64,000 nt of DNA from Myroides fluvii (GCF_009792295.1 NZ_CP039934.1:2934501-2998500), one strand, 5' to 3'; positions 21,282 to 30,464 are shown, counted from the stretch's first letter. The notes: generated from the letters alone by a model not told the origin. Numbers and translations are program-made.

Positions 21282-22076
21282 ATGATACAAAAAATGAATC
21301 GAAAAAATATAGTGCTAGAACATTCTTTACAACAAGCCATTAAAATTTACTCAAATGCAGATGATGCATCTGTTTATGTAGCTAATAAAATTGCACAAAT
21401 CATTAAAACAAAGCAAGAGAAGGGCAATCTTGCAGTTTTGGGATTAGCAACTGGATCTACTCCTAAGGGGGTATATAAAGAATTGGTGCGTCTGCACCAA
21501 AGTGAAGGATTGAGTTTTCAAAATGTAGTCACCTTTAACTTGGATGAGTATTATCCAATGCATCCGGTTGAGGATCAGAGTTATGTGTCTTTTATGAAAC
21601 ACAATCTTTTCAATCATATTGATGTACCAAAAAATCAAATTCACATACCTGACGGAACACTTGAATTAAATGCGATACAAGCGTATTGTGATTTATATGA
21701 AAAGAAAATTGCTGATTTTGGCGGGTTGGATATGCAGCTATTAGGCATTGGACGCAGTGGACATATTGGTTTTAATGAACCGGGATCACTGCAGGGTTCT
21801 ATGACGCGATTGGTGCAGTTAGACGACATCACACGCAAGGATGCAGCTGATGATTTTGGCGGTGCAGAACACGTACCTACGCAAGCAATTACTATGGGAA
21901 TTCAAACCATAGTTCAAGCGAAGCAAATCTTTTTATTGGCATTGAGTGAACGCAAAGCAGAAATTATTAAAAAAGCATTAAAGGGAGAAATTTCTCCTGA
22001 GGTTCCAGCTACATTTCTACAACAATTAGAGCATGTAGAGTATGTTCTCGATCAAAAAGCAGCAGCGTTATTATAG
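21282..22076 (+). CDS. nagB: Glucosamine-6-phosphate deaminase
   Basis: A 264-aa NagB-type sugar-phosphate isomerase/deaminase. GLATGSTPKGVYKEL forms the phosphate loop. VTFNLDEYYPM carries the catalytic Asp, and GIGRSGHIGFNEPGS carries the catalytic His and Glu. The enzyme converts glucosamine-6-phosphate to fructose-6-phosphate and ammonia, linking amino-sugar breakdown to glycolysis. An internal ATG four codons downstream (21294) is an alternative start. No other nag genes are adjacent. The 244-bp upstream gap contains T-rich sequence and no other gene. A long perfect hairpin follows the stop codon. Confidence 0.92.
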   Translation: MIQKMNRKNIVLEHSLQQAIKIYSNADDASVYVANKIAQIIKTKQEKGNLAVLGLATGSTPKGVYKELVRLHQSEGLSFQNVVTFNLDEYYPMHPVEDQSYVSFMKHNLFNHIDVPKNQIHIPDGTLELNAIQAYCDLYEKKIADFGGLDMQLLGIGRSGHIGFNEPGSLQGSMTRLVQLDDITRKDAADDFGGAEHVPTQAITMGIQTIVQAKQIFLLALSERKAEIIKKALKGEISPEVPATFLQQLEHVEYVLDQKAAALL

Positions 22077-22104
22077 TTTATAATTAACGGTTAATCTATA
22101 GAAT

Positions 22105-22150
22105 AAGTAAGGTAAAAGAAACTCAATGAAAGAGATCTTTTACCTTACTT
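22105..22150 (+). terminator. Perfect 15-bp hairpin after nagB
   Basis: The stem AAGTAAGGTAAAAGA / TCTTTTACCTTACTT (22105-22119 / 22136-22150) has a 16-nt loop. The downstream T-run is weak, so termination may be less efficient than at other sites here. Confidence 0.6.
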
Positions 22151-22292
22151 CGTTTATAAGGGTAAGTGGGCAACTACTTTTGTTTATTATGCTGGTCTAT
22201 AATGATCCATCATTGAGAAAAAGAGCAGTGCATTGTATCGTTGTTTTCAATTGGTACTAAATCTGTGCTACAAGATGCAGAAAAGCGTTTGG

Positions 22293-23102
22293 CTATGGGG
22301 TATCCTGAGGAATTGTCCATTGCGCCATATACCAGTTGACCTGATAGGGATACGCTTCATAAAAAGAATCATCTTCATTTAGCGTATAGCCTTGTTTGGC
22401 ATTGGTTTGAGCTTCTAGCATGATGTTTCTAGCCTCCCTTTTTTTGTTTTGAGCCAGAAAACACATTCCTTTATAGTATTGGGCATCTGAAAATTTGGGA
22501 TATTCTGCAAGGGCTTTATCGAGGTATAGCTGCGCTTGAGTATAATCTCTTAGTTCGTAGTAAATAATACCCATGTAAAAAAGATCCAAGTAGTGGAGCC
22601 AGGATTCACCGTGTTTTTGAATGGTGCGATTTAGATCCTGTTCTAAAATTTCTTTCGCCTGTTCAAACGCATTTAGTTGCAAATAACACAGTGCAATGTA
22701 AAAGGCGTAGGAGTGATCATTTTGGTAGTCATACCCAAATTCTTGTTCTGCTTTTTGCATATCCGCAATAGCGCCTTTATAATCGCGTTGGAAAATACAT
22801 TTAAGATAACCTCTTCTTCCCAAATACGCTTTTCGATCGTAACGTACGGCTTGATCGTAACAAGCTACTGCAAGCTCATATTTTTTGGCTTTCCAATAGG
22901 GGAGCGCTTTGTTTTGCCATAAAACAGCAATCGTAGCGTCTTGTGCAAGTGCCAAATCAATCTGATCTTGCCATCCTTGTTGTGTATAATGATAGCGGTA
23001 GGCCCCTTGGGTGAGGTATTGGTCGATAAGATCCGCTTGTTTGGATTGGCTCCAGCCAGAAAAAGAACTCAATAGTACAACTAGAAGTGGTCGTGTTTTC
23101 AT
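22293..23102 (-). CDS. Exported TPR-containing protein
   Basis: A 269-aa protein with a signal peptide (MKTRPLLVVLLSSFSGWSQS). Several TPR-like helical pairs follow: YELAVACYDQAVRYDRKA, GAIADMQKAEQEFG, YTQAQLYLDKALAEYPKFSDAQYYKGM. The final helix is followed by a short tail. The protein is expected in the periplasm as a protein-binding scaffold, and no catalytic residues are apparent. It is transcribed alone on the minus strand, convergent with nagB and divergent from the DEAD-box helicase transcript. No specific partner can be named. Confidence 0.75.
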   Translation of the reverse strand: MKTRPLLVVLLSSFSGWSQSKQADLIDQYLTQGAYRYHYTQQGWQDQIDLALAQDATIAVLWQNKALPYWKAKKYELAVACYDQAVRYDRKAYLGRRGYLKCIFQRDYKGAIADMQKAEQEFGYDYQNDHSYAFYIALCYLQLNAFEQAKEILEQDLNRTIQKHGESWLHYLDLFYMGIIYYELRDYTQAQLYLDKALAEYPKFSDAQYYKGMCFLAQNKKREARNIMLEAQTNAKQGYTLNEDDSFYEAYPYQVNWYMAQWTIPQDTP

Positions 23103-23329
23103 TACGCGATGTTAGCCTAAGGTTTACGTAAACTAAAGTATGAAAAAATAGTGCTTTGCGTCTAAAATATCAATTTTTTTATTTGTTGTACAAATCCATG
23201 CGCCTTGATCTTTTGCGCTGTGATCTTTTTGTGCTTTGTACTTGAATTAGTGAAAAATAGATACTAAAAATAAAAAGAGCTTCCTTTAACTTTTATCTAT
23301 TTAAAACAAAATAAATGACTTAACTTTGT

Positions 23330-23695
23330 CCCAGTTACCAAAGGGTTGCTGTTTGCATCTGTATTGAAGAATTTAAGATTTTTGTTATCGTCAATTTTAC
23401 GTCTTCAGTACGCTATTATTTAATTTTATAATTTTAAACCGTTTTGTGGGGAAGCTAGATGGAACTCCTGACAAAACAATGGATTAACTTCCTTATCCCC
23501 ATTCTTCTTAGAAGACTGTTTTTTGGATTAATGATTTGTAGTAAAAATTCATTGCCTTTTGGCAACTTTGTTATACACTTTATTTCCATTAGATTTCACT
23601 TTCTATGAGAAATGATTATTTTTTAATCTATGTATTCTGGAGTACAGCAACAAACCTTGCCAGCATATATAATAAGTAGTATCTCAAATAAAACA
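23330..23695 (+). promoter_or_regulatory. Long 5' leader of the DEAD-box helicase mRNA
   Basis: A -7 element TAACTTTG lies at about 23321-23328 and the true ATG is at 23696, leaving a leader of about 365 nt. It holds no convincing ORF but has short self-complementary parts (for example GCC-TTTT-GGC near 23551) and a G-rich GTGGGGAAGC segment. Leaders of this length before RNA helicase and csp genes are typical of cold-shock transcripts. A thermosensor role is inferred, not shown. The rest of the gap back to 23103 shows nothing further. Confidence 0.45.
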
Positions 23696-24817
23696 ATGAA
23701 TTTTAAAGACTTAAATATAATAACGCCTATACTTAGGGCGATAAATGAAGCGGGTTATAGTCAGGCAACCGAAATACAATATCGAACGATTCCACATATT
23801 CTAACAGGTAAGGATTTGATTGGTTGTGCACAAACAGGAACCGGTAAAACAGCTTCATTTGCTATACCCATAATACAGCTGTTAAATCAGAAACCTACTT
23901 CAAAAAAGGGAATACGTTCTCTTATTCTCACCCCTACACGAGAATTAGCCATACAGATAAATGAAAATTTTGATGCGTATGGTAGATTTTTAAAATTAAG
24001 ACATTTAGCTATCTTTGGAGGTGTTCCACAGCGCAAGCAAATTACGCAGTTGAATAGAGGAGTAGATATATTAATTGCAACACCTGGTAGGTTGTTGGAT
24101 TTATTAAAACAGAATTGTTTAGAGCTTTCTCAGGTAGAAATATTAGTGTTAGATGAAGCGGATCGCATGCTTGATATGGGATTTGTAAGGGATGTGAAGA
24201 AAATACTCACTAAAGTTCCCGCTAAAAGACAGACTTTGTTTTTCTCTGCTACAATGCCAAGTGAAATACGAAAATTTGCACAAACCATACTTAAAAGACC
24301 AGAAGAGATTAATGTAACTCCCGTTTCTTCTACAGCACAAACAATTCAACAAGGCGTTTATTTTGTAGAGAAAAGCGACAAGCTAGACCTTCTGATCGCG
24401 GTTTTAGGAGATCGTTCAGTGAAACAATCGTTGGTGTTTACCCGCACGAAACATGGTGCAGATAAAATAGTAAAACAGCTGATAAAAGTTGGAATTCAAG
24501 CAGCTGCCATCCACAGCAATAAGTCTCAAAATGCCAGACAAAGAGCATTAAAAGATTTTAAAGAAGGACGTGTACGGGTTTTAATAGCAACTGATATTGC
24601 CTCTAGGGGAATTGACATAGAAGAACTACCTCACGTGGTAAATTACGAATTGCCTAATATCCCCGAAACCTATGTTCATCGAATTGGACGAACTGGGCGC
24701 GCAGGAGCAAAAGGAGTGGCTATTTCTTTTTGTGCGACTGAGGAGAAAAAAGATTTGCAAAACATACAAAAACTGATTGGGTTTACCTTGCCAATCAAGA
24801 CGCATGAATACGTGTAA
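23696..24817 (+). CDS. DEAD-box ATP-dependent RNA helicase (RhlE/CsdA-like)
   Basis: A 373-aa helicase from the ATG at 23696 (MNFKDLNIITPILRAINEAG). An upstream in-frame ATG at 23630 would add 22 residues with no family similarity. All motifs are present in order: Q-motif (EIQYRTIP), I AQTGTGKT, Ia PTRELA, Ib TPGRL, II DEAD, III SAT, IV LVFTRTK, V ATDIASRGIDI and VI HRIGRTGR. It ends soon after motif VI without the long basic tail of RhlE or the RRM of DbpA. A cold-shock protein gene follows 36 bp downstream, so the pair probably unwinds and chaperones RNA at low temperature. Confidence 0.92.
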   Translation: MNFKDLNIITPILRAINEAGYSQATEIQYRTIPHILTGKDLIGCAQTGTGKTASFAIPIIQLLNQKPTSKKGIRSLILTPTRELAIQINENFDAYGRFLKLRHLAIFGGVPQRKQITQLNRGVDILIATPGRLLDLLKQNCLELSQVEILVLDEADRMLDMGFVRDVKKILTKVPAKRQTLFFSATMPSEIRKFAQTILKRPEEINVTPVSSTAQTIQQGVYFVEKSDKLDLLIAVLGDRSVKQSLVFTRTKHGADKIVKQLIKVGIQAAAIHSNKSQNARQRALKDFKEGRVRVLIATDIASRGIDIEELPHVVNYELPNIPETYVHRIGRTGRAGAKGVAISFCATEEKKDLQNIQKLIGFTLPIKTHEYV

Positions 24818-24853
24818 AAAAATAGAATATTAATTATATAATTTAAATAGAAA

Positions 24854-25045
24854 ATGTACGAAGGAACAGTAAAATTTTTTAATGAATCTAAAGGTTTTGG
24901 ATTTATTTCACAGGCAAACGGAAACGATGATATTTTCGTTCACATTACTGGATTAGTAGATAATGTTAGTGAAAATGATTCAGTTCTTTATGATATTGAA
25001 CAGGGGAAAAAAGGTTTAATGGCGGTTAACGTGAAGTTAAAATAA
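24854..25045 (+). CDS. Cold-shock domain protein
   Basis: A 63-aa single OB-fold protein with RNP1 (KGFGFI) and RNP2 (DIFVHIT), starting MYEGTVKFFNESKGF. It binds single-stranded RNA/DNA and acts as an RNA chaperone. It lies 36 bp after the DEAD-box helicase gene and is closed by a perfect-stem terminator, so the two form a likely bicistronic cold-response unit sharing the long upstream leader. Confidence 0.93.
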   Translation: MYEGTVKFFNESKGFGFISQANGNDDIFVHITGLVDNVSENDSVLYDIEQGKKGLMAVNVKLK

Positions 25046-25065
25046 ACAACGTCTTACTTTATTTG

Positions 25066-25106
25066 AAAAGAGGATATATTGCAAAATATATCCTCTTTTT
25101 TTTGGT
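25066..25106 (+). terminator. Rho-independent terminator after the cold-shock gene
   Basis: A perfect 15-bp stem AAAAGAGGATATATT / AATATATCCTCTTTT (25066-25080 / 25085-25099) with a 4-nt loop and T-run. The remaining gap to 25370 shows only a candidate -7 element TAATTTTG near 25328 for the antiporter gene. Confidence 0.92.
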
Positions 25107-25370
25107 CAAATAGCGCTTGCACTATTTTACATTTTAGCTTTAGAAAGGGGGATGCTAGCGCAGGATAAAATGAAAAATGCAATCTGTTTCAGTTGTTTAG
25201 ATTAGTTGTATCTTTAATAGTGAGTAGCGTTAAAAACAGGACATTTTATTTTTGAAGGGCATTTATCTGCCGTTTTTATTCGCTCAATTATTTATCCTAT
25301 GATAAATTTAATCTAAGAGGTACACCTTAATTTTGCCTCGTTATTTAACCCTATAAAGAGTAAAAAAACA

Positions 25371-26549
25371 ATGATGACTAAAAATTTACTATTCTCTGAG
25401 ATTTTTCCAACTAAAACTAGAATTCGACTAGTTGCCGTATGGTTAATTGTAGTTTTATTCCTGATTTTTGGACAAGGTATTTTAGGTGACACGATTACAG
25501 GTACCCTTGCTTTAGGAACATTTTTAGTATTGCTCTTTACTATTATTGGGGCGGCATTTGGCGTCGTGAAAGAAGCGGATGAGCTTGCCCACAAGTTAGG
25601 GGAGCCTTATGGAACCTTGATTTTAACCTTGTCAATTGTATCCATTGAAGTGATTTTAATTGCGGCAGTCATGTTAGGTCCTGGTGAAAATCCAACCATT
25701 GGAAAGGACTCGATCTTTTCAGTGATGATGATCATTATGAACTTGGTGATTGGTTTGTGTATCCTCTTAGGAGGCTTAAAGTTTGGCGAACAAGAATACA
25801 ATGCTCAGGGAACTTTATCCTATATGGGGATGATTATCATGCTTGGGGGAATAGGCTTGTTGTTGCCTAATTTTATACAAGGAGCAGGTGGAGGTCAATT
25901 TACGACAACTCAAGCGGTTGTATTAGCGGGATTAGTTATCGTGCTTTATGGATTTTTCTTGCTGTTGCAGATGAAGGGATACAAGCATTTGTATATTCAA
26001 CCCAAGGCCGGAAATATGGAAATTCCATTTGCACAACGCCAGGAGGGAGCAGAGCAAAAAGAAACAGACATAAAGGCGGTAGATCCAGTAAACAAGAAAG
26101 AGATTTGGATGCGTACCTTGATTTTGGTAGGGATGATTTTACCCATTGTCTTACTTTCTCATAATATGGCAGTTGTGGTGGATTACGGGATAAAAGCGGC
26201 TAATTTACCTCCTTTATTAGGTGGGGTTTTAATTGCAATTATCGTATTTACGCCTGAATCGATGACGGCGGTTAAAGCGGCTTTAAACAACGAATTTCAA
26301 CGAGCGATTAACCTGTGCCATGGTGCCTTTGTATCCACAGTAGGGCTAACAATTCCAGCTGTGTTAATCGTGGGGCTAATCACGGGAAAAACAGTGTTGT
26401 TTGGAATGACAGCTACCGAAACCATACTCTTTGTGATTACGTTATTACTGAGTTTGATGACTTTCATTGGCAAGCGAACAACACCTATTATGGGAATGAT
26501 GCACTTGGTGCTCTTTGTCGTATTCATGCTTTTAATTTTTAATCCTTAA
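25371..26549 (+). CDS. chaA: ChaA-like sodium(potassium)/calcium:proton antiporter
   Basis: A 392-aa integral membrane protein with about eleven hydrophobic segments. The first repeat carries the CaCA-superfamily alpha motif (GEPYGTLILTLSIVSIEVIL). The second repeat has the matching GVLIAIIVFTPESMTAVKAAL segment with a conserved acidic residue. These two inverted repeats bind the exchanged cation in this superfamily. A charged loop at about residues 215-245 separates the halves. ChaA proteins expel calcium, sodium or potassium in exchange for protons at high pH. The ion preferred here cannot be told. It lies 14 bp upstream of the deoxyhypusine-synthase-like gene on the same strand, so they may be cotranscribed. 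Confidence 0.85.
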   Translation: MMTKNLLFSEIFPTKTRIRLVAVWLIVVLFLIFGQGILGDTITGTLALGTFLVLLFTIIGAAFGVVKEADELAHKLGEPYGTLILTLSIVSIEVILIAAVMLGPGENPTIGKDSIFSVMMIIMNLVIGLCILLGGLKFGEQEYNAQGTLSYMGMIIMLGGIGLLLPNFIQGAGGGQFTTTQAVVLAGLVIVLYGFFLLLQMKGYKHLYIQPKAGNMEIPFAQRQEGAEQKETDIKAVDPVNKKEIWMRTLILVGMILPIVLLSHNMAVVVDYGIKAANLPPLLGGVLIAIIVFTPESMTAVKAALNNEFQRAINLCHGAFVSTVGLTIPAVLIVGLITGKTVLFGMTATETILFVITLLLSLMTFIGKRTTPIMGMMHLVLFVVFMLLIFNP

Positions 26550-26563
26550 TATAAAAACCTAAA

Positions 26564-27544
26564 ATGGAACAGAATAAAGGACCCGTTTCACAATTTTTAG
26601 CAAGTAATTTTTTACATTTTAATGCTGCTTCAACTATCGATGCAGCCAAAGGTTATGAGGCGCATCTAGCTGCAGGAGGAAAAATGCTTATTTCCTTAGC
26701 AGGTGCGATGAGCACAGCCGAGCTTGGTATTTCTTTAGCTGAGATGATTCGCCAAGGAAAAGTGGATATTATCAGTTGTACAGGAGCCAATTTAGAAGAA
26801 GATATCATGAATTTAGTGGCGCATTCACAGTACAAGAGAATACCGAATTACCGTGATCTAACACCACAAGATGAATTGGATTTATTGCAAAACAAATACA
26901 ATCGCGTAACAGATACTTGTATTCCAGAAGAAGAAGCGTTTCGCAAGATTCAACATCATATTGAAAAAATATGGAAAGATGCTCAAGCACAAGGAGAGCG
27001 CTATTTTCCACATGAATACATGTACAAATTGTTGTTGAGTGGTGTGTTGGAGTCTGAATACGAAATTGACCCCAAAAACTCGTGGATGTTAGCTGCTGCA
27101 GAGCGCAATTTACCTATTGTTGTTCCTGGATGGGAAGATTCAACAATGGGAAATATTTTCGCTTCATACGTGATTAAAGGAGAACTACAAGCTTCTACTG
27201 TAAAAAGTGGAATTGAATACATGGTTTGGTTGGCCGATTTTTATGAACGAAATGCAGTTGGACATGGAATTGGATTTTTTCAAATTGGAGGAGGAATTGC
27301 TGGTGATTTCTCTATGTGCGTAGCACCAATGCTTGTACAAGATTTAGAGAAAAACGAGGTTTTGAAATGGAGATATTACTGTCAAATTACAGATTCTACA
27401 ACCTCTTATGGTTCCTATTCGGGATGTATTCCAAACGAAAAAATAACGTGGGGAAAACTCGATGTAGATACGCCAAGTTATGTTATTGAATCAGATGCTA
27501 CCATTGTAGCCCCACTAATATTTGCTTGGATTTTAGGTAAATAA
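26564..27544 (+). CDS. Deoxyhypusine synthase-like protein
   Basis: A 326-aa member of the deoxyhypusine synthase family. It has the ISLAGAMSTAELG Rossmann part, CTGANLEEDI, the HGIGFFQIGGGIAGDF segment, and near the end EKITWGKLDVD. That last lysine aligns with the lysine forming the enzyme-spermidine intermediate in eukaryotic synthases. In archaea and eukaryotes the enzyme modifies aIF5A/eIF5A. Bacteria have EF-P instead, so the substrate of this bacterial relative is uncertain, and polyamine metabolism is a plausible alternative. It shares a likely transcript with the ChaA-like gene and is followed by a strong terminator. Confidence 0.85.
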   Translation: MEQNKGPVSQFLASNFLHFNAASTIDAAKGYEAHLAAGGKMLISLAGAMSTAELGISLAEMIRQGKVDIISCTGANLEEDIMNLVAHSQYKRIPNYRDLTPQDELDLLQNKYNRVTDTCIPEEEAFRKIQHHIEKIWKDAQAQGERYFPHEYMYKLLLSGVLESEYEIDPKNSWMLAAAERNLPIVVPGWEDSTMGNIFASYVIKGELQASTVKSGIEYMVWLADFYERNAVGHGIGFFQIGGGIAGDFSMCVAPMLVQDLEKNEVLKWRYYCQITDSTTSYGSYSGCIPNEKITWGKLDVDTPSYVIESDATIVAPLIFAWILGK

Positions 27545-27563
27545 TTTACTAGTTTAATTCTTT

Positions 27564-27604
27564 GCCAGTAGTTCGCCTGTGTTGTCGAACTACTGGCTTT
27601 TTTA
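27564..27604 (+). terminator. Rho-independent terminator
   Basis: The stem GCCAGTAGTTCG / CGAACTACTGGC (27564-27575 / 27586-27597) is perfect over 12 bp, with a 10-nt loop and TTTTTT. Confidence 0.92.
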
Positions 27605-27687
27605 TGCCTTTTTATTTTTGAGTATCCATGCTGTAGTATTGATGAAAAAAGCCTAAATTAGTTCAATACGCTAAAGGATATACCAGC

Positions 27688-29436
27688 ATGGCTTTAAAGA
27701 TTTATCCCGAATATCCCCTTGATGAACTTGAACAACTAATTATCAATGGCAATAAGGTACCCTACGGGGAATTTTTGATTTATGGAGACTTGGTGGAATC
27801 ACTGAGTAAAAGTGAACACGATTGGTATGTCTGGTACAGCTTGCGTTTACCTTTTCACGATAATACGAGAATTCAACGGGCTAAGGCTGATGCAGAACTC
27901 GATTTTATCATTGTCTCTCGTTTTGGGATTATTGTTTTAGAAGTTAAAGGAGGAAATGTATTTATTGACCAAGGTCGCTTTTGTTTTAAAGATGGCGATC
28001 ATACCAAATGGTTACCTCAAAATCCATTTGAACAAGTAAAAGGCTACAAATACACGTTGATGAATAAGGTATTCCCTAATTTTAAACAGGTACAGTTTTG
28101 TGAAGCTGTGGCTTTTCCAACTACCAAAATAGCAATTGATAGCACTATCTACGATAAAAACTTAATTTACAGTGATTATACACGAAAAAATGACTATGAA
28201 AACATCGAGCATTTTTTGTTGCATATTTATAAGTACACCAAAGAAAAATTAGAAAGTGTTCATCCTATTACATTTAAAAAATTAAAGCGAAACGACCTGA
28301 ACTACATTGTCAATACATTTAGTCCAAAAGTACAGGATACTAATGTATTTGCTTCTCGCAACTCCTATCAATGGCTAAAAGAACGAAACTTAGATTATTT
28401 ATATTCGTTAGCTGAAAATCCTCGTTTGATGATTGAAGGATCACCCGGAACGGGAAAAACGACTATGGCTATGGCGTACGCCGAGATGCAGGTAGAGCGC
28501 GAGGGAATCTATTTGTGTTGGAATGCCTTGCTCTGCGCATACAATCAGCAGCGATTCAAAGAAAAAAACGTGCGGATAACTTGTATTACATTTAAGCAAT
28601 TTATCGCCAAATATCATCCCAAAGTCAATGAAAAAGAAATTTATTATCTAAAGCCGTTAGCTTGTGCGAAGTTGGTACAGGAAACCCTAGAGTATTTAGA
28701 AGAAATAGAGGAATTGCCAGATTATGACTATATGATTATCGATGAAGCACAAGATTTATTTGACCGAAATCTAGCCTTGTTGATCGATAAACTCTGTGGA
28801 GATGGCCAAGGATTAACCCAAGGTAATGTGATGTTACTATATGATTTGGACCAAAGTTTTTCGCTATTTGGTCGGGATGTAACGGAATATGCTTACTTTT
28901 TAAAAGACTATTTTACGCATTTTAAATTGCATAAAATAAGGCGAAGTGCACAGAAATCGCAAATTCGCCAAATTGCAGAACACATTCAAGAATCTCCTGA
29001 AGAGTGGGAAGAAATAACCAATCACCAAGCAGAATACGACGACATAGCATTGCGTTCCTTTGATGAGGTAGAGGTGCTAAAAAAAGCGATAAAAGAAGTC
29101 ATAGACAGTATTAATGATCCTCATTCTTCGCTTGAAGCCCAAGATGTTATTGTTTTGGTGCAAAGTAAGGTTTGGCAACGCAGAAACAATGTGGCAGATT
29201 TAATTGAGGAACTACAAATGGAAGAGTTAACACCAGATAATTTAACGCTAGAACCAACTAAATTACAATTTACAACTGCGTTGAAATATAAGGGGTTAGA
29301 GCGTAAAAATGTGATTCTCATTGTAGATAAACCCGATCAATTCACGCCTTTCGAATGGTATGTGGGATGCACAAGAGCCATTGATAATTTAAATATTTGG
29401 CAATTGCATACCTATCAAGAACATGAAGAAGAATAG
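27688..29436 (+). CDS. NERD-domain protein with UvrD/DUF2075-type helicase
   Basis: A 582-aa protein. The N-terminal third (residues about 40-160) is a NERD nuclease-related domain (AELDFIIVSRFGIIVLEVKGG, with an acidic and lysine pair typical of the fold). The C-terminal part is a superfamily-1 helicase: Walker A EGSPGTGKTT at about 250, Walker B YDYMIIDEAQDLF, and later QFTTALKYKGLERKNVIL and WYVGCTRA (motifs V and VI). Such fusions are found in repair and in phage-defence contexts. Here the neighbours are ordinary housekeeping genes, so a DNA-metabolism role is as likely as defence. A terminator lies upstream, so it has its own promoter. Confidence 0.85.
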   Translation: MALKIYPEYPLDELEQLIINGNKVPYGEFLIYGDLVESLSKSEHDWYVWYSLRLPFHDNTRIQRAKADAELDFIIVSRFGIIVLEVKGGNVFIDQGRFCFKDGDHTKWLPQNPFEQVKGYKYTLMNKVFPNFKQVQFCEAVAFPTTKIAIDSTIYDKNLIYSDYTRKNDYENIEHFLLHIYKYTKEKLESVHPITFKKLKRNDLNYIVNTFSPKVQDTNVFASRNSYQWLKERNLDYLYSLAENPRLMIEGSPGTGKTTMAMAYAEMQVEREGIYLCWNALLCAYNQQRFKEKNVRITCITFKQFIAKYHPKVNEKEIYYLKPLACAKLVQETLEYLEEIEELPDYDYMIIDEAQDLFDRNLALLIDKLCGDGQGLTQGNVMLLYDLDQSFSLFGRDVTEYAYFLKDYFTHFKLHKIRRSAQKSQIRQIAEHIQESPEEWEEITNHQAEYDDIALRSFDEVEVLKKAIKEVIDSINDPHSSLEAQDVIVLVQSKVWQRRNNVADLIEELQMEELTPDNLTLEPTKLQFTTALKYKGLERKNVILIVDKPDQFTPFEWYVGCTRAIDNLNIWQLHTYQEHEEE

Positions 29437-29491
29437 TAATCGGGTGTAAAGAGAAATAAGTATTTTTGTCTTTGAATTTAATTTTGAACCC

Positions 29492-29929
29492 ATGGGTGTA
29501 GCAGAACTTTTAAAAAAGAAAAGAGAACAGTTAGAACAAACAAATAAAGAAGAAGGAACGGTTTTCCTTGCAGCTTTTTCCCAAAGAGCAGGTGTTGTTG
29601 TCTTACCCTCGGGCATTGCCTATGAAATTATTGCCTTAGGAGCGGGATTGAAAGCGACATTGGGGCAATCAATTGTTTGTCATTATACTGGTACGAATGT
29701 AAGAGGAGAAGTGTTTGATAGTTCAGTTCAACGAGGAACACCTAGTACATTTAAACTCAATAAACTAATCAAAGCATACCAAGAAATAGTACCTTTATTG
29801 CCTATGGGAACTCATTTTATTATGGTAGTTCCACCAGAATATGCGTACAAAGAAGAACACATCAGCAAAGCAATAGGACCTTATAGTACATTGAAATTCG
29901 AAGTTGAATTATTGGAAATCGCTCAATAA
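29492..29929 (+). CDS. FKBP-type peptidyl-prolyl cis-trans isomerase
   Basis: A 145-aa protein. After a charged helix (residues 1-25) comes a single FKBP domain: LPSGIAYEIIALG, then SIVCHYTGTNVRGEVFDSSV, LPMGTHFIMVVPPEYAYK and LKFEVELLEI. The usual aromatic pocket residues are mostly kept. It has no signal peptide, so it is a cytoplasmic folding helper or prolyl isomerase. It follows the NERD-helicase gene by 55 bp on the same strand and converges with the VF530 gene at a shared bidirectional terminator. Confidence 0.88.
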   Translation: MGVAELLKKKREQLEQTNKEEGTVFLAAFSQRAGVVVLPSGIAYEIIALGAGLKATLGQSIVCHYTGTNVRGEVFDSSVQRGTPSTFKLNKLIKAYQEIVPLLPMGTHFIMVVPPEYAYKEEHISKAIGPYSTLKFEVELLEIAQ

Positions 29930-29938
29930 ATAAGCAGA

Positions 29939-29972
29939 GCAAAAGAGGACTACGCCTTGTCCTTTTTTGCTT
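29939..29972. terminator. Bidirectional terminator between FKBP and VF530 genes
   Basis: GCAAAAGAGGAC / GTCCTTTTTTGC (29939-29950 / 29959-29970) is flanked by T- and A-rich sequence. It overlaps the last codons of the minus-strand VF530 gene. Confidence 0.75.
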
Positions 29973-30189
29973 TTTGACGAAGGACATATAAGTACAAACT
30001 CTCCGTTTTTTCTCTTGCCCACGGTGTTTTTCTCAAGAATTTTAAAGAGGAATTAATAGTTGGATTCTCAGTAAAACAGCGAATGTTAATCTGTTTCCCC
30101 AAACCTTCAAAACCTTGATAATAATCGACTAATTCTTCTAGTATTTCCACTAATTTTTTACCGTGTAACGGGTCTTTGGACGTTTGCAT
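29950..30189 (-). CDS. VF530/DUF2132 family small DNA-binding-like protein
   Basis: A protein of 79 aa when started at the ATG at 30189 (MQTSKDPLHGKKLVEILEEL). An upstream in-frame ATG at 30240 adds 17 residues not seen in the family. DPLHGKKLVEILEELVDYYGFEGLG-like sequence, then INIRCFTENPTINSSLKFLRKTPWAREKTESLYL, is the VF530 signature almost throughout. The fold is known from structures, but the function is not firmly established; a DNA- or RNA-binding role has been suggested. It converges with the FKBP gene. Confidence 0.85.
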   Translation of the reverse strand: MQTSKDPLHGKKLVEILEELVDYYQGFEGLGKQINIRCFTENPTINSSLKFLRKTPWAREKTESLYLYVLRQKAKKDKA

Positions 30190-30423
30190 TTCTCTTGAAT
30201 TTGGTGCAAAAATACGATTTTTATTCTGAATGATGAGCAATGTTGGTTAACCTTGGATTATTGATTAAAATGAGCTTTTCAATAAAATGGATGGCTGCAT
30301 CTTCATTTATGTTCCCTTCCTTTTAAGCAGAAGTCTGGCGTTAATCCCTCCACTTTATAAAAAGAGTGGGCGTAATGAATTGATTTATCAAAGCAAATCA
30401 TAGGAAGATACGAAAAAGAAAGA

Positions 30424-30464
30424 AGAAAAAGACTGTTAATCATCAGTCTTTTTCTTTTTTTTAA
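30424..30464 (+). terminator. Orphan terminator with no upstream gene
   Basis: The stem AGAAAAAGACTG / CAGTCTTTTTCT (30424-30435 / 30444-30455) is followed by eight T. The 183 bp before it contain no convincing ORF, and no plus-strand gene reads into it. It may end a small RNA or be an attenuator ahead of the CBS gene. Confidence 0.6.
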
